From Peribacillus sp. FSL E2-0218 (lineage in GTDB: Bacteria > Bacillota > Bacilli > Bacillales > DSM-1321), in NCBI RefSeq assembly GCF_037992945.1, contig NZ_CP150304.1:5098501-5162500 (forward strand): a stretch of 64,000 nt of DNA. The letters run 5' to 3'. A program made the translations under genes and the position numbers. Every line of letters starts with the position of its first letter. Positions within the stretch are counted from its first letter, which is position 1. The notes beneath the pieces are model-generated. The model searched no databases. It was not told where the DNA came from and worked only from the letters and a program-made list of their open reading frames with translations. Below are positions 26,394 to 35,555 of the stretch, in pieces.

Positions 26394-27274
26394 GCTTCAA
26401 GGCCCCTTTCGACTTCCGCCCTAACCGGCATGCCGCCTTGGGCCCCCAACTTCGTCACGGAAATGGACGCTGCCCGGTTGGCGAAAATCAAACATTCATC
26501 ATAGCTTTTGCCTTCTGCAACGGCCACCGCAAAGGCAGCATTGAATGTATCGCCTGCACCTGTCGTATCCACCGCTTCCACTACAAAGCTAGGAACGACC
26601 CTTTCTTCATGGCCGTCAAAATATCGGACACCATTTTTTCCTTCCGTAATGAATAATTTATTGGGATGCTCCGTCAGGACTTCCGCTCGATCTCTCCCAT
26701 TGAAAAGTATTTCGAACTCATGCTCATTAGGCGTCAGGAATGCTGCCTGTTGAATCACATCCTCACTTAGCTTGCGGGCGGGAGCGGGGTTCAATAGCAG
26801 TCTTTTTTGGAGCTTTTTGCACAGCTCAGCCAGGTATTCGACCGTTTCCTCGGGTATTTCCTGCTGGACCATGACGATGTCCGCTTCCTCGATGGCTTTT
26901 TGCGCCTTTTGGACATAATCGGGAGTAATGAAATCATTTGCCCCTTTCACGACAATAATGCTGTTATCGCCTTCCGAAAGGATGATATGTGCCGTACCTG
27001 AGGCAGAACCTGTAACCGGTTCCACATACTCCGTATTTACACCATTCTTTTTCAGGTTTTCTAAAATGATTTCCCCATAAAAATCATCTCCTACACATCC
27101 AATCATCGATACTTCCGCACCAAGGCGGGCTGCTGCCACTGCCTGATTCGCTCCCTTTCCACCCGGGACCGTGATAAAGGATTCTCCTAAAACCGTTTCC
27201 CCTGCTTTTGGACGCTTTGCTGATGTCACCACCAGATCCATCGATGAACTTCCCACTACTGCCAATTTGATCAC
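26390..27274 (-). CDS. rbsK: Ribokinase
   Basis: PfkB-family kinase that makes ribose 5-phosphate; 294 aa. Substrate-binding GGKGANQAVAAARLG (about 38-52), the two PfkB signature blocks and the catalytic DTTGAGDTFNAAFAVA (about 248-263, general base Asp) are intact. The start is GTG at 27272-27274, overlapping the rbsR stop as GTGA, with GAAAGGTGG upstream. It overlaps rbsD by 4 bp. Confidence 0.96.
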   Translation of the reverse strand: MIKLAVVGSSSMDLVVTSAKRPKAGETVLGESFITVPGGKGANQAVAAARLGAEVSMIGCVGDDFYGEIILENLKKNGVNTEYVEPVTGSASGTAHIILSEGDNSIIVVKGANDFITPDYVQKAQKAIEEADIVMVQQEIPEETVEYLAELCKKLQKRLLLNPAPARKLSEDVIQQAAFLTPNEHEFEILFNGRDRAEVLTEHPNKLFITEGKNGVRYFDGHEERVVPSFVVEAVDTTGAGDTFNAAFAVAVAEGKSYDECLIFANRAASISVTKLGAQGGMPVRAEVERGLEA

Positions 27275-28257
27275 GGCTTTTCCACCTTTCTTCTCGTTGT
27301 TTGTCTTTCCACAAAAGAAACAGGCAGCTTCTTATGTGTTTCTTCTATTTTTTCCTGATTGATTTTCCTAATCAACATTTCCGCAGCTTGCGCCCCCATC
27401 TCATAGGCAGGCTGGCGAATGGTCGATAACGGCGGGTGCAATAAGGCCGTGAAGGCGATATCATCATAGCCGATCAATTGAATCTCCTCCGGAATCCGGA
27501 TTCCCCGTTTCAAGATTTCCTGAAGGGCCGCAGCTGCGACAATATCATTACAAGCGATGATTCCATCCGTTTCTGGATATTGCTCGAATAGCTGCCGCAC
27601 ACATACTTGTCCTCCTTGTAGAGTGAGGGACGAGTCCATGACCTGTACATTCACTTTCGCCTGTGTCAATTCCTCCATTGCAGCCGTGTACCGTTCATAT
27701 ACAGGCTTTATTTCCACGGGTCCCCTGATCAGGACGATATTTGTACTGCCCCTATCGAGCAATACCCGTGCTGCCAACCTGCCGCCCGTCTTTTGGTCGG
27801 AATAAACGGCTGGCAAGTTCTCTGCCGTCCGATCGAGAAGGACGACTGGAATTTCCAGATTGTCAAAATTTTCATTGGCTTCTTCGCTTGTCGAAGCAAT
27901 GATGCCCACTACATTATTCTGTAGAAAGGTGTCGATATATTCTATTTCCTTATCTCTCTTCTCATCGCTATTTCCGAATATCAGCCGATAGCCAAATTGC
28001 TGCAAGTAATCCTCGACACCCCTTGCCATTTCCGGGAAGAAAGGATTCGTAATGTCCGGTAAGATCAAGCCCACCAATTTGGATTTACGGTTATAGAGGG
28101 ACCTTGCCACTTCATTCGGTTTATAATTCAGCTTTTCAACAGCCGCCATGACGACCTTCTTTGTGTCTTCATGTGCGTACCCGCTGCCATTCATGACTCT
28201 AGAAACCGTTGCCACGGAAACGCCTGCTTCCTTTGCAACCTCCCGAATAGTTGCCAC
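27271..28257 (-). CDS. rbsR: LacI-family repressor of the ribose operon
   Basis: A 328-aa transcriptional repressor. The N-terminal helix-turn-helix ATIREVAKEAGVSVATVSRVMNG is followed by the hinge LNYKPNEVARSL and a sugar-binding domain (LIGLILPDITNPFFPE onward). I take GTG 28257 as start, with GAGGTGG upstream; a frame to 28311 adds a non-family leader. As first gene of rbsRKDACB it probably represses its own operon, binding the dyad at 28280-28293 or a nearby site and releasing it with ribose or ribose phosphate. Confidence 0.93.
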   Translation of the reverse strand: MATIREVAKEAGVSVATVSRVMNGSGYAHEDTKKVVMAAVEKLNYKPNEVARSLYNRKSKLVGLILPDITNPFFPEMARGVEDYLQQFGYRLIFGNSDEKRDKEIEYIDTFLQNNVVGIIASTSEEANENFDNLEIPVVLLDRTAENLPAVYSDQKTGGRLAARVLLDRGSTNIVLIRGPVEIKPVYERYTAAMEELTQAKVNVQVMDSSLTLQGGQVCVRQLFEQYPETDGIIACNDIVAAAALQEILKRGIRIPEEIQLIGYDDIAFTALLHPPLSTIRQPAYEMGAQAAEMLIRKINQEKIEETHKKLPVSFVERQTTRRKVEKP

Positions 28258-28279
28258 TATATCCACCTCAATAATTTTC

Positions 28280-28293
28280 TGTAACCGTTTACA
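28280..28293. promoter_or_regulatory. cre-type or RbsR operator upstream of rbsR
   Basis: tgtaaccgtttaca (minus strand TGTAAACGGTTACA) is a near-perfect 14-bp dyad with central CG, matching the cre consensus TGWAANCGNTNWCA. It lies 23 bp upstream of the rbsR start, so CcpA or RbsR bound here would block the operon. LacI-family operators share this form, and the sequence alone cannot decide which protein binds. Confidence 0.7.
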
Positions 28294-28477
28294 CAAATAG
28301 CTTATCACCAATCTATCTGCACGGCAAGCTTTATTGTTAAGATATTTTTTAGGTAATCGGAACCATATCGCAGGACTAACTCAAAAGATGGTGATCATCA
28401 GGCACGTCATGTTTGAACGATTCTTCTTCTATCAATAAGCAGAACAAGGCTATCACCCTCTGCCGAAAAATAACAAA

Positions 28478-28509
28478 ATAAAATGCTGGCTCAATGAAAT
28501 TGAGCCAGC
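28478..28509 (-). terminator. Terminator of the siderophore operon
   Basis: A perfect 10-bp stem gctggctcaa / ttgagccagc with a 5-nt loop, just after the last stop, followed on the minus strand by ATTTTATTTTGTTATTTTT. Confidence 0.9.
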
Positions 28510-28519
28510 TTAGCAACAA

Positions 28520-30337
28520 TTAAATGGATTTGGCAGGTAGCTTTTCGTACAGAGCATTATTGACATATCCGTACTCTGATGCGTGCGGTCGATCTTCACC
28601 ATCACTGTATCCATATTGAAGCATCCTGTTCCTGTTTAAACAGAGCTTTGTTAATTTCGGGGCGAAGAAATTGAATAGGTCGAAACGGTCCTGCAGCTGC
28701 GGGAACTTTTGCTGATGTGCAAGGATCGCTTTCGTGACGCCTTCCCAGAAGCGATTCTCATTCAATAATTTCCTTTTCATCAGGAGCGTGGACAAATAAC
28801 GGAAGTGACAAATGAAGAGTCCCGTGAAAATGAATTGAACGAGTCCTTCAGGCGGCTCGCACCTTAAAACCTTTTTTAGATCATCAGGAAGTTCGCTCAA
28901 TTCAGGAAGCGGCTGATCACTTATATTGACGTCATCGACAAAATCCTTGATTGCCAGCCTATGCGGCTTGTAATCCTTCAATACTAAAATCGTATTTTGG
29001 CCATGTGGCGAAAAAACGACACCATATTGATAAATGAAATGCAATAACGGAGAAAGGATGACTTCGAATAGTTGGTCCGTCCATTCTGCAGCGGTTACCC
29101 CTGATTTTTCGATCAGACTTTCCACATACGGCTTGCCTTCTTGGTCCACATGCAGGAGCGACGCTAACGTAATCGGCTTCTCGCCTTCCTCCATATAACT
29201 GTAAATGCTTTCCCGCCAAATGCCGCCCAGCATCTCTAAATATTGATAGGGTACATTTTTCAACCTGGAGAAATAGGGATGATCGACATTCAGACTGGCG
29301 ATTTCACCGGGAAGCACCACTTTGCATTCTTCTTTTAAATAACGATCATTGTCGTAAATATTCTTAATATACTCCGTGATCTTTGGTGCAATGACCGTAC
29401 GTTCTGCTGGCAATCCGCGATAGACGAGCGTATTCAATATGCTCATTGGCAGCTTGACGTGGTGCTTATTCTTATTGGACAGATTAACGAAGGTCCGAAT
29501 CGACTGCTGCGGCAGATACTCATCAGGGCCATTACCTAATGCCACGATCAGCCCCTTGGCCAAATCATCGGTGAAATTCTGGATGATGACATTCTTCCAT
29601 TGCCATTCATGAATCGGCAGGTAATAATAGTCTTTCTCTTCTAAGCCCTTCTCTGCCAATCTATCGGAAAAATCCTTTCGGGTTTCCATATCCAGTTCAT
29701 TTTCCATCAATTGTTTGTAGTCCAAGGTTTTGATTGAATTGAAAGCGGCTCTTGTTTTATGGACGGCAATCCATGATAGCTGGATTTTCTCCTGGTTTTC
29801 CGGAGCAAACTTCAAATAATCATCATAACCGAATCCAATTCTCCCCTTATTATAAGCGATCCAAGGGTGCCCGCTCATTTCTCCCTCAAGCCATGCATAG
29901 TCCAGCTCGACCAACTCATCAGCGCTTTGTCCTGGTTTGGCTAGCAATTGCAGGTCGGCCAGCAATGTATGATTGAATTCTTTAATCAAATGGCCGGTTG
30001 TTTCTGCCGTCATTCCAATTAGCGGCTGAAGATCCAAAATGAATTGAATCGCATCATCCGCTTGTGTAGCTTCTCCAGTTGCGGTTTCATAGACTGAAAT
30101 CGAATCAGCCTGGACTTCATAGCTATCGAATAGGCGCGGCCTCGCTAAAAATCGATACGATAGATCTTCATTTATTTTCAGCTCATATAAGTTTCCTGCT
30201 GCATCTTCGATCAAGAGAACTGGATGGATCATATCCTCATACATATATTCGGAAATCATTTTGGCGAGCAGGTTTCGGTTTACGATCGACCAATTTTTTT
30301 TCGTAGCCGCCTTTTCCACTTCATTTATGAATTGCAT
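28520..30337 (-). CDS. IucA/IucC-family NIS siderophore synthetase (RhbF-like)
   Basis: ATP-dependent synthetase of 605 aa that couples a citrate-derived acid to an amine. Family motifs: HPWIAYNKGRIGFGYDDY (the GHPxHPxxKxRxG-type ATP-binding segment), YYLPIHEWQW, SIRTFVNLSN, and the C-terminal HGQNTILVLKDYKPHRLAIKDF that holds catalytic residues. ATG 30337 has AAGGGGAG seven bases upstream; a GTG at 30355 is the only longer option. By position (last gene) and length it corresponds to RhbF, expected to join the second hydroxamate arm to citrate. Confidence 0.92.
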   Translation of the reverse strand: MQFINEVEKAATKKNWSIVNRNLLAKMISEYMYEDMIHPVLLIEDAAGNLYELKINEDLSYRFLARPRLFDSYEVQADSISVYETATGEATQADDAIQFILDLQPLIGMTAETTGHLIKEFNHTLLADLQLLAKPGQSADELVELDYAWLEGEMSGHPWIAYNKGRIGFGYDDYLKFAPENQEKIQLSWIAVHKTRAAFNSIKTLDYKQLMENELDMETRKDFSDRLAEKGLEEKDYYYLPIHEWQWKNVIIQNFTDDLAKGLIVALGNGPDEYLPQQSIRTFVNLSNKNKHHVKLPMSILNTLVYRGLPAERTVIAPKITEYIKNIYDNDRYLKEECKVVLPGEIASLNVDHPYFSRLKNVPYQYLEMLGGIWRESIYSYMEEGEKPITLASLLHVDQEGKPYVESLIEKSGVTAAEWTDQLFEVILSPLLHFIYQYGVVFSPHGQNTILVLKDYKPHRLAIKDFVDDVNISDQPLPELSELPDDLKKVLRCEPPEGLVQFIFTGLFICHFRYLSTLLMKRKLLNENRFWEGVTKAILAHQQKFPQLQDRFDLFNFFAPKLTKLCLNRNRMLQYGYSDGEDRPHASEYGYVNNALYEKLPAKSI

Positions 30338-30360
30338 ACACTGACTCCCCTTCACTCTAT

Positions 30361-31689
30361 TTAATGGGCCGTGACCGGCGTTTTTACACGGAATGATTGA
30401 AAAGCTCCTCTTGGTTCAGCTGGATATACGTCCCTGCCCGCTATTCGGTTAATGATAATCGAATTCCTGAAAGCCCCCAGCCCTAAGTCCGGTGTACCTA
30501 CACCATGCGTATGTATCTCTCCGTTTTGAATGAAAAGGTGATTGGAGGTCGGGACAGTCGTACCAATCCGGTAGTCCTTGGTTATGTCCAGACGGCCAAG
30601 CTCATCTCGGACAAGAAGGTCTTCCATTCCTTCAAGAAAGGTCGGGACGGTTGATTTATACCCTGTTCCGAATACGATCGCCTCAGTATCCACATTAAAA
30701 TCGCTTTCTTCGACCCATTGATGACATTTCAATGTCCATCCACGATCGGAAGGTTTTAATGCTGACACTTCCGTCATGGCCCTAAGTTCAATGGCAAGTT
30801 CGGCATTTCCAATCGATTTCTCATATATTTTGTCGAAGATCGATGCAATCGTCGTTGCACTGATCCCCTTATACAAGAGGTCCTGCTTCGGCAGGATTTC
30901 ATCCTTCTTCTCCTGGGGCAGACGATAAAAGAAATCGAGATAATCCGGCGTGAAGTATTCCAAACCTAGTTTTGAATATTCCATTGGGAAAAACCCTTTT
31001 GACCTTGTATACCAGTTCAGCTGGTACCCATGATTCTCTTGCTCATTCAACAGATCCTCGAACACCTCGGCTGCACTCTGGCCCGAACCGACCACCGTTA
31101 TCGATTTTTTATTCAGGATCCTTTCCTTATTCCGCAAATAATCGGCAGAATGCAAGATGCTTTCTCCTATGAATGGACTAAATGCAGCAGGCACCGCCGG
31201 GGCACTTCCGATACCCAGTACCACATGACGGCTATGAAACACCTCTACCTGCCGGGTTTGTTCATCCCTTACGTGTATACGGTAAACGGGCTCTTTTTGA
31301 TCGTTTCTATACTCTATCGATTCCACCGTTTTTCCAAAGCAGCAGGTATCGAGCTGATTGGCAGTCCAGCGACAATAGTCGTTATATTCTTTCCGCGGGA
31401 TCAGGAACTTTTCAAGAAAGTAGAAATGATAAAGCCTGTCATGCTGCTGTAAATAATTCAAGTAGCTATATTTACTTGTCACATCCGCCATGCTGACCAG
31501 ATCAGCGAAGAACGGGACTTGCAGCGTCGTCCCCTCAAGCAGCATCCCTTCATGCCAATTAAACTCCTGCTTCCTTTCAAAAAAGAGAGCATTCAGTTCT
31601 GGAGTTTTCTCCAATAGGGCGGCTAGCCCAAGATTGAAAGGACCGATCCCGATCCCGATCACATCATAGGTAAATCGTTGCTTCTCCAT
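30361..31689 (-). CDS. Siderophore N-hydroxylase (lysine/ornithine N-monooxygenase family, RhbE-like)
   Basis: FAD- and NADPH-dependent monooxygenase of 442 aa that hydroxylates the primary amine of 1,3-diaminopropane (in schizokinen-type pathways). Features: the N-terminal FAD motif IGIGIGPFNLGLAALL (about 10-25), FFERKQEFNWHEGML, VVGSGQSAAEVFEDLL (NADPH site, about 215-230), and the family ATGY-like segment FGTGYKSTVPTFLEGM. ATG 31689 has GGAAGTGG upstream and overlaps the acetyltransferase gene by 26 bp; the longer frame to 31758 reads through that gene. It ends 23 bp before the last synthetase gene. Confidence 0.92.
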   Translation of the reverse strand: MEKQRFTYDVIGIGIGPFNLGLAALLEKTPELNALFFERKQEFNWHEGMLLEGTTLQVPFFADLVSMADVTSKYSYLNYLQQHDRLYHFYFLEKFLIPRKEYNDYCRWTANQLDTCCFGKTVESIEYRNDQKEPVYRIHVRDEQTRQVEVFHSRHVVLGIGSAPAVPAAFSPFIGESILHSADYLRNKERILNKKSITVVGSGQSAAEVFEDLLNEQENHGYQLNWYTRSKGFFPMEYSKLGLEYFTPDYLDFFYRLPQEKKDEILPKQDLLYKGISATTIASIFDKIYEKSIGNAELAIELRAMTEVSALKPSDRGWTLKCHQWVEESDFNVDTEAIVFGTGYKSTVPTFLEGMEDLLVRDELGRLDITKDYRIGTTVPTSNHLFIQNGEIHTHGVGTPDLGLGAFRNSIIINRIAGRDVYPAEPRGAFQSFRVKTPVTAH

Positions 31690-32248
31690 ATTTCCACTTC
31701 CTTTCGAAGTTCTCACGCGTGCAAGCCATAAGCAAACCGGTCTTATCTGGAAGTTCAATTTCTTTCATTGGTGTGAACCCGCATTTTTCAAACAGATGAA
31801 TCATCTTTTCATTTCTAATATCCGGTTCGGCCATCACCTTTTTGGTATGGGAAGTGAGGAGTTGGTATTTCACCATCGACCGTAAAAATGGCAAAGCCAG
31901 TCCTTTTCCGAGGTATCCAGGATTGCCAATGAGCAAATGAATTCCCTGGTCACCCTCCTCGGCCTCATAATAGTCTTCAATGATATCGCCTTTTACCCAA
32001 TACGACTCCCAATAGCTCATTGGTGTTTCATCGAGGCAGCCTAAATAGAGTGTTTGATGTGAATCAGCCAATGCCTTTTGTAAATGGAGCGCAAATTTTT
32101 CCTTAGTGAAATTCAAATTCCAATAGGGTATCACATGTTCTTCGTGCATCCAACCATGCAACATATCGATATCCCTATCCAATTCAACTTTGACAAATGA
32201 TAGTAATTGTTTATGGTCTTTCAGCATTTCTTCATAACTATTTTTCAT
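31664..32248 (-). CDS. GNAT acetyltransferase for siderophore assembly (RhbD/IucB-like)
   Basis: A 194-aa acyltransferase that acetylates the N-hydroxylated amine to give the hydroxamate. The pattern fits the IucB/RhbD group: DIDMLHGWMHEEHVIPYWNLN near the start, YLGCLDETPMSYWESYWVKGD, DQGIHLLIGNPGYLGKGLALPFLRSM (acetyl-CoA site) and a C-terminal CGFTPMKEIELPDK. I start at ATG 32248, 10 bp inside the end of the synthetase gene; the frame to 32311 has no support. It overlaps the monooxygenase gene at its 3' end. Confidence 0.9.
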   Translation of the reverse strand: MKNSYEEMLKDHKQLLSFVKVELDRDIDMLHGWMHEEHVIPYWNLNFTKEKFALHLQKALADSHQTLYLGCLDETPMSYWESYWVKGDIIEDYYEAEEGDQGIHLLIGNPGYLGKGLALPFLRSMVKYQLLTSHTKKVMAEPDIRNEKMIHLFEKCGFTPMKEIELPDKTGLLMACTRENFERKWKYGEATIYL

Positions 32249-34040
32249 TGACAGCCAAGACCCCTTGCGCAAATGGATTATCGATGATCGTATAGACGGA
32301 TTGTGTCTCAAGTGAGCCTACAAGCTCGTCCAAGTCATGAAAACGTGTCAGTAAATTCGCTTTACAAGGCAGTTTTCTTTCTTGGAGCAGCCTGGAAACA
32401 ACTCGATTCAGCCCTTCATCATCGCTCATTGCGTTGATCGATTCCAATTGTTCCTGAACGATTTGCAATAGTTCCTTTTCGGATGCCAATCCCTCTGTAC
32501 CGAAATTATTGATCAATCCTAATAAATGATTGAAGAAAAAATAGTATTGCAGTCTTTCTTCAGCAACTTCATCGGAACATATGGTGAAGCTTTTTTTGCT
32601 AAGCTCGGGAAGGATGCTAAACAAGCGGTCCACCTTGGATTGGCAATAATAATATCCTTGGTTATCACGGTAATGGAATGTGGAAGGGTACCCGTTTTGA
32701 AGCTGGATGATGGAATTTTGCTGATGGGCCTCCAGGACGATTCCATACTTTTCAAATAACCAAAGCATTGGTTTTACGGTCATGGACAGATAACTAGTGA
32801 ACCAATCGATGCTCACCTCTTCTGTCGGCCGGTTTTCATCTATGGCCAATTTATGGATGATGGCTGAGAGCCTGGAAGGTGCTCCAAAGGCATTATCCTG
32901 GCAAAGGCCGGCAATCAGACTGGTTTGTTTATCTTCTTCAAAGAAAGGATTTTCTCTTATATCTACATCGAAGCCTGAGTCATGTTCTTCTGTTTTAATC
33001 GTTAAGTACGCAGGGTCCTTTATGACACGGAAGGCCGGATGGTGTTGTTTGAGATCATCGCCCAATTTCGAATCCATCAGTCTAGCTATTTCCACACCGC
33101 GATCCAATTCTTTTTGCAGATTCGCTCGTAATGAATTCGTGATCTTGACCGGCACTGAAAACTTATACATATACCGGGATGAGGCACTATAGACCGTCCT
33201 GAATGAAGAAGTTGCGGTAAACTTTTTCCCAAGCGGACCTGCATGGATAAGCTGACCCGACTCGATTAATCGCCTGACCTCATCTTTTTCGACAAGATGC
33301 TCTGCCTGAAGCGGATGTGCCGGTATAATGATAGATTGGCTATCTTCATGGCAATACTTGTCACGGAATTCTTCAGGAAAGTCCACGTCTGCCATTAATT
33401 CACTTTTGATGATTTCACTTGCAGACAGGGCTTCGCTGGAGTCCTGGATGACGATCGCGGGATCGGCCAAAAAGTAATGCAGCTGGAACTCGCCTTTTAA
33501 TTCAGGTGAATAGATCGTTTCATCCCGTTCTGAAATGCCTTGCTTACTTTTTGGAGTAGGATGGAGCAGATGACCGAATAAAAGCGACTGTTCTGCCTCA
33601 ATATATGTAAAATCACAGCTTTGAAGGGCGTCATGGTCTTCAAACCGGGCTTCGACATAGCGCTGAATATTTTGGCTGCTGAGGATGACGCGCAGCATCA
33701 GCTCATCTTCGCTATCCGTCCTTCCCTGTTCAGTCAATAATTCTTTGGATATCGCGGAAACCATTGTCACGTAGTCCAATTCGTGTACCTGTTTGGATGA
33801 TGTTCGGTAATAGGCCGGGAAGGCGAAAATATGGCGCCCCGTTTCCGACCAATACTTAATTGGAACAAGCAAGGCAATATCTTGGGATGTAAGATTGCAA
33901 ACGATTAAAGAATCGGGAACCGTTCCCTCCAATTCAGGATAGTTCTTCGATTCTTCCAATCTGCCATTCCCGGTTTCCCTGAAATAACAATTCAGAAAGC
34001 TTTGCATCGTCGCCCTTTGGGCTATTTGCTTACTATTCAT
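32238..34040 (-). CDS. IucA/IucC-family NIS siderophore synthetase (RhbC-like)
   Basis: A 600-aa ATP-dependent condensing enzyme. Family motifs are IIIPAHPLQAEHLVEKDEVR, SSFRTVYSASSRYMYKFSVPVKITNSLR, and the catalytic C-terminal segment IVLEAHQQNSIIQLQNGYPSTFHYRDNQGYY. It is similar in plan to, but clearly different from, the second synthetase 2 kb downstream; two such enzymes are needed to load both arms of citrate. ATG 34040 has GGAGG seven bases upstream, within the end of the decarboxylase gene, so the two are coupled. Confidence 0.92.
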   Translation of the reverse strand: MNSKQIAQRATMQSFLNCYFRETGNGRLEESKNYPELEGTVPDSLIVCNLTSQDIALLVPIKYWSETGRHIFAFPAYYRTSSKQVHELDYVTMVSAISKELLTEQGRTDSEDELMLRVILSSQNIQRYVEARFEDHDALQSCDFTYIEAEQSLLFGHLLHPTPKSKQGISERDETIYSPELKGEFQLHYFLADPAIVIQDSSEALSASEIIKSELMADVDFPEEFRDKYCHEDSQSIIIPAHPLQAEHLVEKDEVRRLIESGQLIHAGPLGKKFTATSSFRTVYSASSRYMYKFSVPVKITNSLRANLQKELDRGVEIARLMDSKLGDDLKQHHPAFRVIKDPAYLTIKTEEHDSGFDVDIRENPFFEEDKQTSLIAGLCQDNAFGAPSRLSAIIHKLAIDENRPTEEVSIDWFTSYLSMTVKPMLWLFEKYGIVLEAHQQNSIIQLQNGYPSTFHYRDNQGYYYCQSKVDRLFSILPELSKKSFTICSDEVAEERLQYYFFFNHLLGLINNFGTEGLASEKELLQIVQEQLESINAMSDDEGLNRVVSRLLQERKLPCKANLLTRFHDLDELVGSLETQSVYTIIDNPFAQGVLAVNEK

Positions 34041-34042
34041 CT

Positions 34043-35551
34043 TCATTCCTCCATCATATTGAACATTTCACCTAGTACGCGAATCTCATCTAGTATGTCT
34101 TCTATATGCTCAAGCCTTGTCATCGGATTCAGTAGGGTCATTTTTAAAAAAACCTGGCCCTCGAAACGGGTTTTTGCTAAAAATGCGCGACCGCTATTCA
34201 ATAATTCCTGCTGGATCTGCTTATTTAACTGATCTGCCAACTGAGCACTTACTCCCTCTGGATCATAACGGAATACGACTGCATTCAATTCAGGATGGCT
34301 GTTCAAAACACGGAATCCGTCCTCTTTATCGATCATTGCCGCTGCGTCTCCTGCAAGATGACATGTATAATCGATCATTTCAGCAAACGTATCAAGTCCA
34401 ACAACCTTTAATGACATCCAAAGTTTCAGCGCATCGAATCTCCTCGTTGTTTGGATCGATTTATTGACTAAGTGGACCATTCCTTCCGCTTCATCTTCCT
34501 CGGGATTCAAGTAATCGGCATGATGCTGGATATATTGAAAGTGGTCACGATCTGAAACAAGGAAAGCACCACAGCTTATTGGTTGATAGAATAGTTTATG
34601 AAAATCGACTGTAATGGAATCCGCCGATTCCATTCCCTTTACCGATTCTCTGAAATTGCGACTCAACATCATTGCACCGCCATATGCGGCATCTATATGC
34701 AGCCAAATTCCGTTCGCCCTCGCAATTTCAGCCAAATCAGCCATTGGATCGATCGAACCGAAATCCGTTGTCCCACAAGTAGCAACGATGGCAAATGGAA
34801 GTAAATCCTGCTCCTTCAAGAGCTTCAGCTGTTGGTTCATTTCATCGATGGATAGACGGTGATTGGCATCCGTTTTAATCGTAATAACCGCCTGTTCACC
34901 AAGCCCCAGTTGTGCTGCCGATTTACGAACCGTAAAATGGGCGGCCTCCGAGCATAAAATCCTTAGTTTTTTCGAATCGGCCGGCAGTCCATGTTGTTGG
35001 ACATCGACATCCCAAACACGCTTACAATACGCATCCCTGGCCAGCAGCAGGCCCATATAATTGGATTGTGTACCGCCGCTGGTAAACACACCGTCCGCTT
35101 TTTCCGGTAATCCTGCCTGATTGCACAACCATTTGATTAGTCGCTCTTCAACAAAGGTTGCAGTCGAGCTTTGATCCCATGAATCCATCGATTGATTCAA
35201 CGTACTGATGATCATCTCGGCCGCCACGGCTGGTATTAACGTCGGGCAATGCAAATGCCCGATACAGGTCGGGCTGTGTACATTCATGCTGTCATTGATC
35301 ACAAATTCAGCTAGCTCGGCCGCAACCGACTCAAGGGTCTCCCCTTTTATGGATGCAATGGACAGTTCATTTAACCTTGCTTCCAATTCATGCGGTTTTT
35401 TGCCGGAATAGGGGGAATCGTTCCCCTTTAAGAAGTCGGCTAACGTGTTTTCTATGATTTTGAGAGACCGTGTATAGTTATGGATCCCTTCCTCGTTATT
35501 CAGGAAAAATGGAGCATAGGCAAAGTCAGCTTTCTTTAAGGTTTCAATCAT
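34043..35551 (-). CDS. L-2,4-diaminobutyrate decarboxylase (RhbB-like, PLP group II)
   Basis: Makes 1,3-diaminopropane from 2,4-diaminobutyrate. The 502-aa protein is a group II PLP decarboxylase: GVFTSGGTQSNYMGLL, VATCGTTDFGSIDPM, WLHIDAAYGGAMML with the cofactor Asp, and the Schiff-base Lys in DFHKLFYQPISCGAF. It follows the aminotransferase after 4 bp, with AAGGGGCTG as ribosome site. The pairing of aminotransferase and decarboxylase supplies the diamine of schizokinen or rhizobactin 1021. Confidence 0.93.
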   Translation of the reverse strand: MIETLKKADFAYAPFFLNNEEGIHNYTRSLKIIENTLADFLKGNDSPYSGKKPHELEARLNELSIASIKGETLESVAAELAEFVINDSMNVHSPTCIGHLHCPTLIPAVAAEMIISTLNQSMDSWDQSSTATFVEERLIKWLCNQAGLPEKADGVFTSGGTQSNYMGLLLARDAYCKRVWDVDVQQHGLPADSKKLRILCSEAAHFTVRKSAAQLGLGEQAVITIKTDANHRLSIDEMNQQLKLLKEQDLLPFAIVATCGTTDFGSIDPMADLAEIARANGIWLHIDAAYGGAMMLSRNFRESVKGMESADSITVDFHKLFYQPISCGAFLVSDRDHFQYIQHHADYLNPEEDEAEGMVHLVNKSIQTTRRFDALKLWMSLKVVGLDTFAEMIDYTCHLAGDAAAMIDKEDGFRVLNSHPELNAVVFRYDPEGVSAQLADQLNKQIQQELLNSGRAFLAKTRFEGQVFLKMTLLNPMTRLEHIEDILDEIRVLGEMFNMMEE

Positions 35552-35555
35552 TGCT